A DNA stretch of 64,000 nucleotides from Cytobacillus depressus (GTDB lineage: Bacteria > Bacillota > Bacilli > Bacillales > Cytobacillaceae), in contig NZ_WBOS01000018.1 of NCBI RefSeq assembly GCF_008923245.1, positions 1 through 64,000 on the forward strand. Direction: 5' to 3'. Below the pieces are notes generated by a model. The model worked only from the letters and a program-made list of their open reading frames with translations. It had not been told where the DNA came from and did no database searches. Positions within the stretch are counted from its first letter, which is position 1. Each line of letters opens with the position of its first letter. The position numbers and the translations under genes are program-made. Shown piece after piece: positions 34,448 through 42,687 of this stretch.

Positions 34448-35278
34448 TTACCAGCCAATTTTCTCTAGCGGAACAAAGGTTGGAATCAGCGTACCGCCAA
34501 ATTCTTTGTTGATGTAATCAGCTGTATCTTCCTGCTGGAACAGCTCAGCGATGCGTTGTAAGGTTTTGTTGTCTTTGTCTTTTTTGTTCACCGCAATAAT
34601 GTTTAGGTAGTCAATCGCTGTTTCGCTTTCATGGAAAATAGAGTCCTTGATTGGATTCAATCCTGCATCTCTTGCAAATCCGTTATTAATTAAACCGGCA
34701 TCTACATCAGGCAAGGCTCTCGGGATTTGAGCAGGAGCTGTAGGGATCAATTCAATATTCTTCGGATTTTCAATCACGCTTTGTTCGATCGTGCCAAGGC
34801 CGTCATAATTATCGACTAGTTTGATCAGTCCAGCCTCTTGCAACAGTAGAAGGGCTCTTCCTTGGTTAGATACATCGTTTGGTAAAGCAATTTTTGCACC
34901 GTCTTTGATATCTTTTACATCCTTAAGTTTTTCTGAGTAAATAGCCATTGGAGCAAGATAGGTTGTCGCAATCGGTACCAGGTCTAGTTTATGTTCTTTA
35001 ATAAATTGGTCAAAGTATGCAACGGTCTGGAATGAGTTAGCATCCAATTCGCCTTCAGCAAGTGCTGTGTTTGGCAGAACATAATCACCGAATGAGATAA
35101 GTTCAATGTCAATCCCTTCTTTGGCTGCTTTTTCAGCCACATAGTCCCAGGTGCGCGTGTCTGTGCCGGTAATGCCAATTTTGATTGTTTTTGTTTCTTT
35201 TCCACTTGAACTGCTCGAACATGCAGCCGTAAACACGACTAATGCCAGTAATAGAATAGATAGTGCTAATTTTTTCAT
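34448..35278 (-). CDS. metQ: MetQ/NlpA family methionine ABC transporter lipoprotein
   Basis: A 276-residue lipoprotein. The lipobox FTAAC is followed by a serine linker and the NlpA domain (IKIGITGTDTRTWDYVAEKA, GELDANSFQTVAYFDQF, NQGRALLLLQEAGLI). It delivers methionine or a derivative to the MetNI channel. The third gene of the operon, 18 bases after metI; GGAGGAAAC site. Riboswitch control upstream supports a sulfur amino acid as substrate. Confidence 0.94.
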   Translation of the reverse strand: MKKLALSILLLALVVFTAACSSSSSGKETKTIKIGITGTDTRTWDYVAEKAAKEGIDIELISFGDYVLPNTALAEGELDANSFQTVAYFDQFIKEHKLDLVPIATTYLAPMAIYSEKLKDVKDIKDGAKIALPNDVSNQGRALLLLQEAGLIKLVDNYDGLGTIEQSVIENPKNIELIPTAPAQIPRALPDVDAGLINNGFARDAGLNPIKDSIFHESETAIDYLNIIAVNKKDKDNKTLQRIAELFQQEDTADYINKEFGGTLIPTFVPLEKIGW

Positions 35279-35296
35279 GATAAGTTTCCTCCTTGA

Positions 35297-35947
35297 TTAT
35301 CTTCTTCGTATTTTTTTCGATAAAATGTTGCCAAACGACTGCAGGCCTTGGACCATCACAATCAGAATGACAACGGTAATGATCATCGTTGTGGTATCAA
35401 AGCGCTGATAGCCATAGGTAATGGCCAGGTCGCCAATTCCGCCGCCGCCGACGGTGCCCGCCATGGCGGATGCGCCAATCAGACCGATTGTCGCAATCGT
35501 AAAATTCACGACTAATGAGCTAAGTGCTTCCGGAAGCAAGAATCTAAAAATCGTCTGGAAGGGAGTAGCCCCCATGGCGTTGGCGGCTTCCAGCACGCCT
35601 TCGTCCACCTCAAGCAGCGAGCTTTCTACTAATCTCGCAATATAAGGTCCTGCGTAGAAAACAAGCGGTACAATCGCGGCCGATGTGCCAATGGATGTTC
35701 CGACGATAAACCGGGTAACCGGGATGATCGCTACTAGCAAAATAATGAACGGGACGGAACGGAAAATATTAATGATTGCATTTAAGACTGCGAAAAACGG
35801 CTGATTTTCAAGTATTTGCCCTTTGCGGGTGACGAAAAGCAGAATGCCCAGCGGCAGCCCAAGAACAATTGAAAAGATGAATGAGAAGCCGACCATTTGA
35901 ATCGTTTGAATGACGGCTTTGATGATCAAATCTGAATTAACTAGCAT
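35297..35947 (-). CDS. metI: Methionine ABC transporter permease MetI
   Basis: A 216-residue permease with five membrane spans and the ABC-contact loop EAANAMGATPFQTIFRFLLPEAL. It overlaps metN by 11 bases, showing tight coupling. The length is as usual for MetI. Confidence 0.95.
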   Translation of the reverse strand: MLVNSDLIIKAVIQTIQMVGFSFIFSIVLGLPLGILLFVTRKGQILENQPFFAVLNAIINIFRSVPFIILLVAIIPVTRFIVGTSIGTSAAIVPLVFYAGPYIARLVESSLLEVDEGVLEAANAMGATPFQTIFRFLLPEALSSLVVNFTIATIGLIGASAMAGTVGGGGIGDLAITYGYQRFDTTTMIITVVILIVMVQGLQSFGNILSKKIRRR

Positions 35948-36968
35948 GGGATGTCACTTCCTTGAAGCTGATTTGTTTCGCCTGCAAATACGTTAACGCG
36001 CGCTTGACTTCTGATTCGGCCCCTTGGATTTCCACAATTAGATTGCCAAAAGGGATGCCCTGAAGCTCAGTGATGCTGCCGAATAACACATTGATATCAA
36101 TATCCAGCTTTTTGGCTAGCTGTGATAAAAACGGTTTTCCCGTTGACTGTCCGACAAAAGTGAGGCGGAAAATGTTATTTGACGCTTGATTATTTTCAAT
36201 CATGTTGAGAATCGATTCAGGAATTTGATCATGCATGACAGTGCTGACAAAATTTTGGGCGGTTTGCGTTTTTGGTGCAGAAAAGACATCAAAAACGGTT
36301 CCTTCTTCAATCACTTTTCCTGCCTCCATGACGGCTACGCGGTTGCAAATTTCCCGAATGACGGACATTTCATGAGTAATCATTAAAATGGTGATATTGT
36401 ATTCTTTGTTTATTTTTTTCAGCAGATCCAGGATGGAGCTGGTTGTCTGCGGATCCAGCGCAGAGGTAGCCTCATCGCAAAGGAGAATCGAAGGTTGCGT
36501 TGCCAAGGCTCTGGCAATGCCAACCCGCTGCTTTTGCCCGCCGGAAAGCTGATCTGGATAGACATCAGCTTTATCGCCTAAGCCGACGAATTCAAGCAGT
36601 TCTGTGACGCGCTTTTTAATTTGCTCCTTTGGCGTTTTACTTAAAACAAGCGGCATAGCTACGTTGGCAAATACTGTTTTCGAGTTGAGTAGATTAAAGT
36701 GCTGGAAAATCATGCCGATATGTTTCTTCACTTCACGGATTTGCCTTTCTGTAAGGGCCGTTAAGTCCTGCCCGGCGACAATGACCTTCCCCGACGTTGG
36801 GCGTTCAAGGAAATTTACGCAGCGAATCAACGAGCTTTTTCCGGCGCCGCTGAATCCAACCACACCGTAGATTTCCCCCTTGTTAATTTTTAAATTGATG
36901 TTATTTAAGGCATGAACTTGCTTGCCGCCGCTGTTATACACCTTAATTAGATTTTGAAACTCTATCAT
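35937..36968 (-). CDS. metN: Methionine ABC transporter ATPase MetN
   Basis: A 343-residue ATPase. Walker A GFSGAGKSSL, signature LSGGQKQRVGIARAL and Walker B ILLCDEATSALD are followed by a C-terminal NIL regulatory domain (RLTFVGQSTGKPFLSQLAKK), the MetN hallmark that lets methionine inhibit transport. ATG 36968 follows AAGGAGATC; an in-frame extension to 37136 runs into the riboswitch terminator and is not coding. First gene of metN-metI-metQ-M20. Confidence 0.96.
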   Translation of the reverse strand: MIEFQNLIKVYNSGGKQVHALNNINLKINKGEIYGVVGFSGAGKSSLIRCVNFLERPTSGKVIVAGQDLTALTERQIREVKKHIGMIFQHFNLLNSKTVFANVAMPLVLSKTPKEQIKKRVTELLEFVGLGDKADVYPDQLSGGQKQRVGIARALATQPSILLCDEATSALDPQTTSSILDLLKKINKEYNITILMITHEMSVIREICNRVAVMEAGKVIEEGTVFDVFSAPKTQTAQNFVSTVMHDQIPESILNMIENNQASNNIFRLTFVGQSTGKPFLSQLAKKLDIDINVLFGSITELQGIPFGNLIVEIQGAESEVKRALTYLQAKQISFKEVTSHAS

Positions 36969-36996
36969 TTGTTTGATCTCCTTTCGCTTTTTCCAT

Positions 36997-37030
36997 AAAA
37001 AAAGTCCTTCTCCATGGAAGAAGAAGGACA
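36997..37030 (-). terminator. Terminator of the proximal S-box
   Basis: On the minus strand TGTCCTTCTTC pairs with GAAGGAC and is followed by TTTTTTT, about 30 bases before metN. Confidence 0.88.
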
Positions 37031-37067
37031 CAAAGTCATATGCACAACATATGTACTTAAAAGTGTT

Positions 37068-37166
37068 CTTATCTCCCAAGCTTTTATTGGCTTGCTGGAA
37101 TTGGCACGGTACACATGTCCGCTGCCGAGGTTTCATAGGGCCAGTCCCTCCACCTCTCTGGATAAG
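37068..37166 (-). ncRNA. SAM-I (S-box) riboswitch, proximal to metN
   Basis: On the minus strand CTTATCCAGAGAGGTGGAGG, GGACTGGCCCTATGAAACC, TCGGCAGC, GTGCCAATTCCAGCAAGC and closing GATAAG show a complete S-box aptamer. Together with the terminator before metN it should switch off the importer when SAM is plentiful. Confidence 0.97.
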
Positions 37167-37181
37167 AAAATATTATTTTAT

Positions 37182-37318
37182 GAAAATATAAAAGCGGAAG
37201 CGCCTCGGTCACCCCCGACAAGCACAAGGCGAGCCTCTCGGAAAGGTGTACTTTACCTTTCTGGGAGGATTGGCTTGTGACCTCGAGGGGGTAGGCGCTG
37301 CAGCTAGAAAATATAAAA
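37182..37318. mobile_element. Palindromic MITE-like repeat with 12-bp direct flanks
   Basis: A GC-rich element at 37194-37306 starts GCGGAAGCGCC and ends GGCGCTGCAGCTA. Its centre folds into a long hairpin (AGCCTCTCGGAAAGGT against ACCTTTCTGGGAGGATTGGCT). GAAAATATAAAA occurs at 37182-37193 and again at 37307-37318, as a target-site duplication would. I recall closely similar elements in many Bacillus genomes; this needs a search. Confidence 0.7.
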
Positions 37319-37341
37319 ACCCTCTTCAGACAGAAGAGGGT
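37315..37341 (-). terminator. Terminator of the distal S-box
   Basis: On the minus strand ACCCTCTTC pairs with GAAGAGGGT, followed by TTTTATATTTTC. Confidence 0.88.
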
Positions 37342-37366
37342 AGAAGGTCAGTTCTATTATCCCCTT

Positions 37367-37460
37367 CTTATCTCTCAAGATTACTTGCTGGAATTGGCAC
37401 GGTACAAATTGTCCGTTGCCGAGGCTTCGCAGGGCCAGTCCCTCCACCTCTCTTGATAAG
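37367..37460 (-). ncRNA. SAM-I (S-box) riboswitch, distal
   Basis: A second complete aptamer on the minus strand: CTTATCAAGAGAGGTGGAGG, GGACTGGCCCTGCGAAGCC, TCGGCAAC, GTGCCAATTCCAGCAAG and closing GATAAG. It has its own terminator, so two switches act in series before metN. Confidence 0.97.
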
Positions 37461-37482
37461 AAGTATTTTTAATATGAATCAA

Positions 37483-37511
37483 ACTTTACATCTAGAAAAT
37501 GGAATTGTCAA
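37483..37511 (-). promoter_or_regulatory. SigA-type promoter of the met operon
   Basis: On the minus strand TTGACA (37511-37506) and TAAAGT (37488-37483), spacer 17, just upstream of the distal riboswitch. Confidence 0.75.
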
Positions 37512-37754
37512 TATATATTTTATATTTTTTCTTTTTTAATATTATTTAACTAAAGTGATAGAGGAGTTAGTCTATTCGGGTTAATCAGAGAGCTTTGATT
37601 AGAAATCAAGGTTATAAGGGATGAGAAAAAACAAGAAGGATAATGATCTTAAAATAAATAGATTTATATTGTTAAGTTCATAATACAGTGGGAAATAGAA
37701 GGATTAATAATCCTATCTTATAATTCTATCTTTATTTATTATTTAACTTAATCA

Positions 37755-37783
37755 TTGAAAAATGCTAAAGTGTTTACTATATA
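37755..37783 (+). promoter_or_regulatory. Probable promoter of the symporter gene
   Basis: TTGAAA at 37755-37760 and TATATA at 37778-37783 with a 17-bp spacer, about 110 bases before the start codon. Nothing else is supported in 37512-37889. Confidence 0.5.
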
Positions 37784-37889
37784 TTCAAAAAAATCTCACT
37801 TGGGGGGTGTTTGTGGAAAGTCTATCAATAATTGTTAGAAAGAAAGTATACATAATTTTTAAAATAAAATTAGGCAGGGAGGATCATCT

Positions 37890-39137
37890 ATGAAAAAGTT
37901 TTTTGCTTTTCAAGTTTTAATTGCATTGTTCATTGGAGCTCTTATCGGGCACTTTTTTCCTGAATTCGGACAAGCTTTAAAACCAATTGGGACAGCCTTT
38001 ATTAATCTTATAAAAATGATTGTTGTCCCGATTGTTTTTACTACCATTGTAATTGGATCATCAGGTGGTGGGAACAAGAAAAAAATGGGCTCATTAGGTC
38101 TTAAAACAATTATTTGGTTTGAGGTTATTACCACAGTTATTCTAGCTATTGGTCTTTTCCTTGCTAACGTATTAAAGCCCGGTGAAGGACTTAACTTTTC
38201 TCAACTTACCCAAAAAGATATTGGGGCATTAGATGAAAGCGTTTCCAAGGTTATTGACTTTAAAACCATGCTCGTTAACATCATTCCAAGCAACATTGTT
38301 GATGCAATGGCAAGAAATGATTTATTAGCTGTCCTATTCTTCGCTATTTTGTTTGGTATGGCCGCTGGAGCAGTAGGTAAAGCATCAGAGCCTACGATGA
38401 AATTTATGGAGTCAGTTGCAAATATTATGTTTAAGTTAACACAGATGGTTATGACAACCGCACCTATTGGTGTGCTTGCTCTTATGGCAGCCTCTGTAGG
38501 TCAGTATGGTTTAGTCCTATTAATACCAATGGCCAAGTTGATTGGTGTTGTATATCTTGGACTTGCCATTATTATTTTTGGTTTGTTTCCGCTTATTGCT
38601 TTCTTCCTCAAAATTCCTTACTTTAAAGTATTTAGGATGGTATGGGATTTGTTTCTTATTGCTTTCTCTACAACAAGTACCGAAACCATTTTACCGCAGC
38701 TGATGAAAAGAATGGAAGAATACGGTTGTTCGAAACGTGTTGTTTCATTTGTTATTCCATCCGGATTATCATTGAACTGCGATGGATCGACATTGTATCT
38801 TTCTGTATGCGCGATTTTCTTAGCGCAAGCATTCGGCATCCCGATGGATTTTGGGCAACAGTTGATTTTAATGGGCGTTCTTGTTGTAACATCTAAAGGA
38901 ATCGCTGCTGTTCCATCCGGTTCACTTGTGGTACTCTTAGCTACCGCCACAGCTGTCGGCCTTCCTGCTGAAGGAGTCGCAATTATCGCAGGAATTGACC
39001 GTGTTCTGGATATGGCACGTACTGCATGTAATACACCTGGACACGTTCTTGCGTGTATTGTTGTTGCGAAGTGGGAAAAAGAGTTTCGTCAGGAAGATTG
39101 GATTAAAAATCAAACGAAACAGCCAAACACTGCATGA
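37890..39137 (+). CDS. Dicarboxylate/amino acid:cation symporter (GltP/DctA family)
   Basis: A 415-residue transporter of the DAACS family with eight membrane spans and two re-entrant loops. Hallmarks are AFSTTSTETILPQLM (serine-rich hairpin 1), GLSLNCDGSTLYLS (family core, usually NxDG) and DRVLDMARTACNTPGH (substrate-binding helix 8). It takes up glutamate, aspartate or C4-dicarboxylates with protons or sodium. The NCDGS variant leaves exact specificity open. Start ATG follows CAGGGAGGATC. It is convergent with a DapB-like dehydrogenase gene. Confidence 0.93.
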   Translation: MKKFFAFQVLIALFIGALIGHFFPEFGQALKPIGTAFINLIKMIVVPIVFTTIVIGSSGGGNKKKMGSLGLKTIIWFEVITTVILAIGLFLANVLKPGEGLNFSQLTQKDIGALDESVSKVIDFKTMLVNIIPSNIVDAMARNDLLAVLFFAILFGMAAGAVGKASEPTMKFMESVANIMFKLTQMVMTTAPIGVLALMAASVGQYGLVLLIPMAKLIGVVYLGLAIIIFGLFPLIAFFLKIPYFKVFRMVWDLFLIAFSTTSTETILPQLMKRMEEYGCSKRVVSFVIPSGLSLNCDGSTLYLSVCAIFLAQAFGIPMDFGQQLILMGVLVVTSKGIAAVPSGSLVVLLATATAVGLPAEGVAIIAGIDRVLDMARTACNTPGHVLACIVVAKWEKEFRQEDWIKNQTKQPNTA

Positions 39138-39149
39138 GTATAAGATAAA

Positions 39150-39205
39150 AGGAGATCACATGTTTTTCAGTGAGAAGAACTGTGATCTCCTTACGTTCTT
39201 TTTTG
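39150..39205 (+). terminator. Terminator after the symporter gene
   Basis: AAGGAGATCACA pairs with TGTGATCTCCTT, followed by ACGTTCTTTTTT. Confidence 0.85.
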
Positions 39206-39318
39206 GTTGTTTGATTGCCGTTAGGGAAATTAAAATAAGAAAAGAGAAACATTTATCTGAACATTTTTCTTCTCTCTCATCTAACACAAATTAAGAAACT
39301 CTTCTCTTTTATGTTATT

Positions 39319-40335
39319 TTAGAGGTGAATACTTCTTGTCAACTTGATGTCTTTCATCGTTTGAAGTCCTGGCTTTATGTCCAGAGCAACTGTTTTGGCT
39401 GTGTTGATAATGATGGATGCTGTTGCTGAGTCGCCGAAAATTCCGCCTGGAACTACAAGTCTTTGTTTCATGTCTCCATTGATTTCTATCGCATCTTCTG
39501 ATTCCTCAACTGAAGTGGCCATAACAAGGTCAAGTTCGATCTTTCTTCCATCTTTTGTAAAAGCCTTGGACACCTGGTGAAGTCCGATTACTTCTCCAGC
39601 TTTCACATCAAAATGAGGCAATGAAAACGCCTCGTCTGTCAATTTCGGACAGATAGAATTTTCTACTTCTTCGAGTTCGAAATTAAGACCGGCAGCAAGA
39701 AGACGGAGTGATTCTTCAAGGCCAACGTGGCCGAGTTTTCCTTCTGCAGCAAGATTATTAAACTCTTCTTCTGTCATTCCGACTCCGACTTTTTTCTGTA
39801 GTGGCAGGCGGCGCTTTTTCACGTCGACACGACGGGTTACTCGTATAGAGGAGATATCACTTAGAACAGATGTTAAGCTTAATACGAGCGTATCCATAAC
39901 ATACCCCGGATTAACACCTGTTCCGATGACAGATACCCCTTTTTCAGCGGCATAGCCATCGATTTCCTTTGCCAATTCCGGATAACGATGCCATGGATAA
40001 GAAAGTTGTTCACAAGTAGAAACTACTGAAAATCCAGAGTCTATTAAATCTTTAATTTGAGGCCAAACGGTGCGCAAATTTGATCCAGTCGCATGAATAG
40101 CGATACGAGGATGATCACTTTTTACTTTTACTTCTTGTATGGAATTTACTACCCGTATGCCCCGTTTTTCTATATCTATTAGTTCGCCGATATCTTTCCC
40201 AACCTTATTTGGATCGATATCGACGGCTCCAATTACTTTTCCCTGCAAATGCTCTTCGCACTTTTTTAAAATTTCCATTCCTATTGGTCCAAGGCCATAT
40301 ACGACAATCTCAAAATCTCTTAACACTTTTTCCAT
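39319..40335 (-). CDS. DapB-fold dehydrogenase (2,4-diaminopentanoate dehydrogenase-like)
   Basis: A 338-residue NAD(P)-binding protein. The Rossmann loop VVYGLGPIGMEILKKCEEH is followed by GAVDIDPNKVGKDIGEL, a dihydrodipicolinate reductase-type N domain. The chain is about 70 residues longer than DapB and resembles 2,4-diaminopentanoate dehydrogenases of ornithine fermentation. ATG 40335 follows GAAGGGGTAGATC; the longer frame lacks a site. The LysR gene just upstream and the nearby glutamate/dicarboxylate symporter suggest an amino acid catabolic role. Substrate is inferred and uncertain. Confidence 0.78.
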   Translation of the reverse strand: MEKVLRDFEIVVYGLGPIGMEILKKCEEHLQGKVIGAVDIDPNKVGKDIGELIDIEKRGIRVVNSIQEVKVKSDHPRIAIHATGSNLRTVWPQIKDLIDSGFSVVSTCEQLSYPWHRYPELAKEIDGYAAEKGVSVIGTGVNPGYVMDTLVLSLTSVLSDISSIRVTRRVDVKKRRLPLQKKVGVGMTEEEFNNLAAEGKLGHVGLEESLRLLAAGLNFELEEVENSICPKLTDEAFSLPHFDVKAGEVIGLHQVSKAFTKDGRKIELDLVMATSVEESEDAIEINGDMKQRLVVPGGIFGDSATASIIINTAKTVALDIKPGLQTMKDIKLTRSIHL

Positions 40336-40458
40336 ATGATCTACCCCTTCATTCACAGTATACTGAAATCCTAACAAACCATTATTCAATTGAGAAATAC
40401 AGGTTTCTTATATATTGATAACGAAGAGATATAAATCGGCCATGTTTAATTACTATGA

Positions 40459-41364
40459 TTATAAATAGATTTTTAGATCGGCGAGTAGCTCCACCATGTA
40501 TTTTATGTTTCTCCTTATGTAAGGGCCTTCTTCCCAAACAGCTGAGATAGAGCTCTCCAGCTGGATATCTTCTAATTCTATACATGTCACCTCTTGAGAT
40601 TCGATTAGTCGGAACATATCCATCGGCAGCAATGTAACTCCGAAATTATTCGAAACAAGATTCGCGATTGTCAACAACTCTGAACCGCTGCAAATTGTTT
40701 TTGGGGTAAAGCCCGCTGCTTCACATGCTGTTTGGAGCAATTGATGGAGAGCTGGTGCCTGTACCGAATCGTAATGTAAAAAGAAATCATCTTTCAGATC
40801 TTTTAAAGCAATCTTTTTGCGAGAAGCAAGCTTATGATTTGCTGACACAACTGCCCAAAGCGGAGACCGTTCAAGCTCTAAATACTCAATTCCCTCTTGA
40901 TGGATTGAATGGAAGTTAACCTGTGTTCGAATAAAACCAATATGGTATTCTCTACTTTTGACGAGTTCGGTTACATGTGCAGAGGTTGTCTCTTTAATAA
41001 TAAATTCGGTGTTTGGAAATTGTTCATGTATACTCCTCATTAATTTAGGCAAATAGAGACTAGCAGCTGAAGGCGTAGTTGCAACTTTAATCATGTTTGG
41101 CATTGTGGTTGCATCCATGATATTTGAGACTGTAGTTTCGATTTGGTCAAAGGAAGGGGCTACTTTTTCGAATAAATATTTACCTTCCTCTGTCAGCTCT
41201 ACTTTTCTCGTTGTACGATGAAGAAGTTTTACCCCGAGCTGTTCCTCAAGAATATAGATTTGTTGGCTAATTCCAGGTTGTGAGACATGCAGTTTTCTGG
41301 ATGCTTCTGTAAAATTTAACATCTTGGCAACTTCAATAAAATAACGAAGAGAAAGTAAATTCAT
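40459..41364 (-). CDS. LysR family transcriptional regulator
   Basis: A 301-residue LysR protein. The helix-turn-helix is LNFTEASRKLHVSQPGISQQIYILEEQLG (residues 17-45), followed by an effector-binding domain. It precedes the DapB-like dehydrogenase gene on the same strand, 123 bases apart, and probably regulates it and perhaps the symporter. ATG start with a weak GGGGTGAAAC site. Inducer unknown. Confidence 0.93.
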   Translation of the reverse strand: MNLLSLRYFIEVAKMLNFTEASRKLHVSQPGISQQIYILEEQLGVKLLHRTTRKVELTEEGKYLFEKVAPSFDQIETTVSNIMDATTMPNMIKVATTPSAASLYLPKLMRSIHEQFPNTEFIIKETTSAHVTELVKSREYHIGFIRTQVNFHSIHQEGIEYLELERSPLWAVVSANHKLASRKKIALKDLKDDFFLHYDSVQAPALHQLLQTACEAAGFTPKTICSGSELLTIANLVSNNFGVTLLPMDMFRLIESQEVTCIELEDIQLESSISAVWEEGPYIRRNIKYMVELLADLKIYL

Positions 41365-41530
41365 TGTTTCACCCCATATTCTGAAACTTAGGAAAAATAG
41401 GTACCCCTTTTTTATAAAGATTGATTAACATTATTATCTTAAAATTTTGTCGAATCATCAATAATAACTGGCAATTCATGATTCTTTATCATTAATGAGT
41501 ATCAGAATAAGACAACTATGAGATAGAGCA

Positions 41531-41650
41531 GTGTTGGAGGCTGAACGAAGTTATCAGGATAAACTGTTAAAAGAGTATAAAGGAAAAGTTAAAAATCTTG
41601 AAATGAAAGTGATAAGTACGAGAGATCAACTTAAAGAAGATAGAGAGTAA
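41531..41650 (+). pseudogene. Short coiled-coil ORF remnant
   Basis: About 39 codons open from a GTG: charged and helical (KLLKEYKGKVKNLEMKV), with no ribosome site, ending shortly before a good terminator. Probably the tail of a deleted gene. The rest of 41365-41815 holds nothing else. Confidence 0.25.
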
Positions 41651-41674
41651 CAATAATGTAGCTATTATAAATTG

Positions 41675-41717
41675 AAAGAGGACTAGGAGGTTCATATATA
41701 TATAGTCCTCTTTTAAT
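41675..41717 (+). terminator. Terminator
   Basis: AAAGAGGACTA pairs with TAGTCCTCTTTT, followed by AATTTTG. Confidence 0.75.
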
Positions 41718-41815
41718 TTTGTAGAATAAATAACCAATAGTAAAAGGATGATTATAAGTATTTTCATATCAGTAATTATAATAATAAATATTTTCGGAAA
41801 ATACCCATAAATGTA

Positions 41816-41844
41816 TTGATTTTTAAAATTGTGATTATTACAAT
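41816..41844 (+). promoter_or_regulatory. Probable promoter of the IclR operon
   Basis: TTGATT at 41816-41821 and TACAAT at 41839-41844, spacer 17. Downstream, TAGTTTATTATAGTAAAC forms a dyad near the start codon that could be the IclR site. Confidence 0.5.
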
Positions 41845-41913
41845 AAATATTGTAGTTTATTATTTAATATTTAGTTTATTATAGTAAACCATTACTAAGA
41901 GGAGGAAATTTGT

Positions 41914-42687
41914 TTGTCTGAAAAAAAGTATTGGGTTCCAGCAATTGAGAGAGCAAATATAATACTTAATCTAATTGCATCTAGACCCGCACATTATCGC
42001 TTAATTGGTCTTTCTCATAATTCAGGAATAAATAAGAGTTCCCTTTACTCTTTACTTCAAACGTTGGAAAGCCTCGAATGGGTGGTAAAAGAGGAGGATG
42101 ATACATACTCCATTGGGCATACTTTAGGAATTCTAGCTTCCCCGTATTACTCGAATTTAAATGTAATTAAAGTATTTCATAAAGAAGCGAAGGTTTCTGT
42201 GAAAAAATTAGATGAAACCATTCAATTAGGGAAACTTGAAGGTGTTTACAATGTATATCTAGCTAGAGAAATGAATTCATCTCTCGTACAAATGGTTACA
42301 GCTCCAGGTAGTAGGTTACCTGCATATGCAACTGGCTTAGGTAAAACACAGTTATTAAATCACAATTTTGATGAGCTAGCTCATTTGTTTAAAGATGTTA
42401 CCTTTGAAAAACTATCAAAGTACACACTGGAAAATGTTGATCAATTATGGAGAGACATTCAAACCGGGAAAAGTAAGGGAGTTATGCTTGATAAGGGAGA
42501 AGCAGTTGCGGGCTTTCATTGTGTTGCTGCACCTATTTATGATTTTAATAACCGTATAATAGCCGCAGTAAGCGTTACTATGCTAGAAAGTAAATGGGAA
42601 GAAAAACAATTTGTTGCTGAAGAGGAAATATTAGATTTAGCAAATCGAATATCAGCCTATTTTGGATATAAGGAAGGAGTAATGTAA
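41914..42687 (+). CDS. IclR family transcriptional regulator
   Basis: A 257-residue IclR protein. The N-terminal winged helix contains INKSSLYSLLQTLESLEWV. The C-terminal ligand domain has the family blocks VYLAREMNSS, LPAYATGLGKTQLL, GVMLDKGEAVAGFHCVAAPIYD and IIAAVSVT. It heads an operon with an SDR and a FAH hydrolase and overlaps the SDR start by one base (TAATG), so it is the local regulator, probably of 2-keto-3-deoxy sugar acid breakdown. TTG start after GGAGGAAA. Confidence 0.93.
   Translation: MSEKKYWVPAIERANIILNLIASRPAHYRLIGLSHNSGINKSSLYSLLQTLESLEWVVKEEDDTYSIGHTLGILASPYYSNLNVIKVFHKEAKVSVKKLDETIQLGKLEGVYNVYLAREMNSSLVQMVTAPGSRLPAYATGLGKTQLLNHNFDELAHLFKDVTFEKLSKYTLENVDQLWRDIQTGKSKGVMLDKGEAVAGFHCVAAPIYDFNNRIIAAVSVTMLESKWEEKQFVAEEEILDLANRISAYFGYKEGVM

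Noticed and set aside
36969-37136. 56-codon N-terminal extension of metN
   Set aside because: It covers the riboswitch terminator and part of the aptamer. A good ribosome site precedes ATG 36968.
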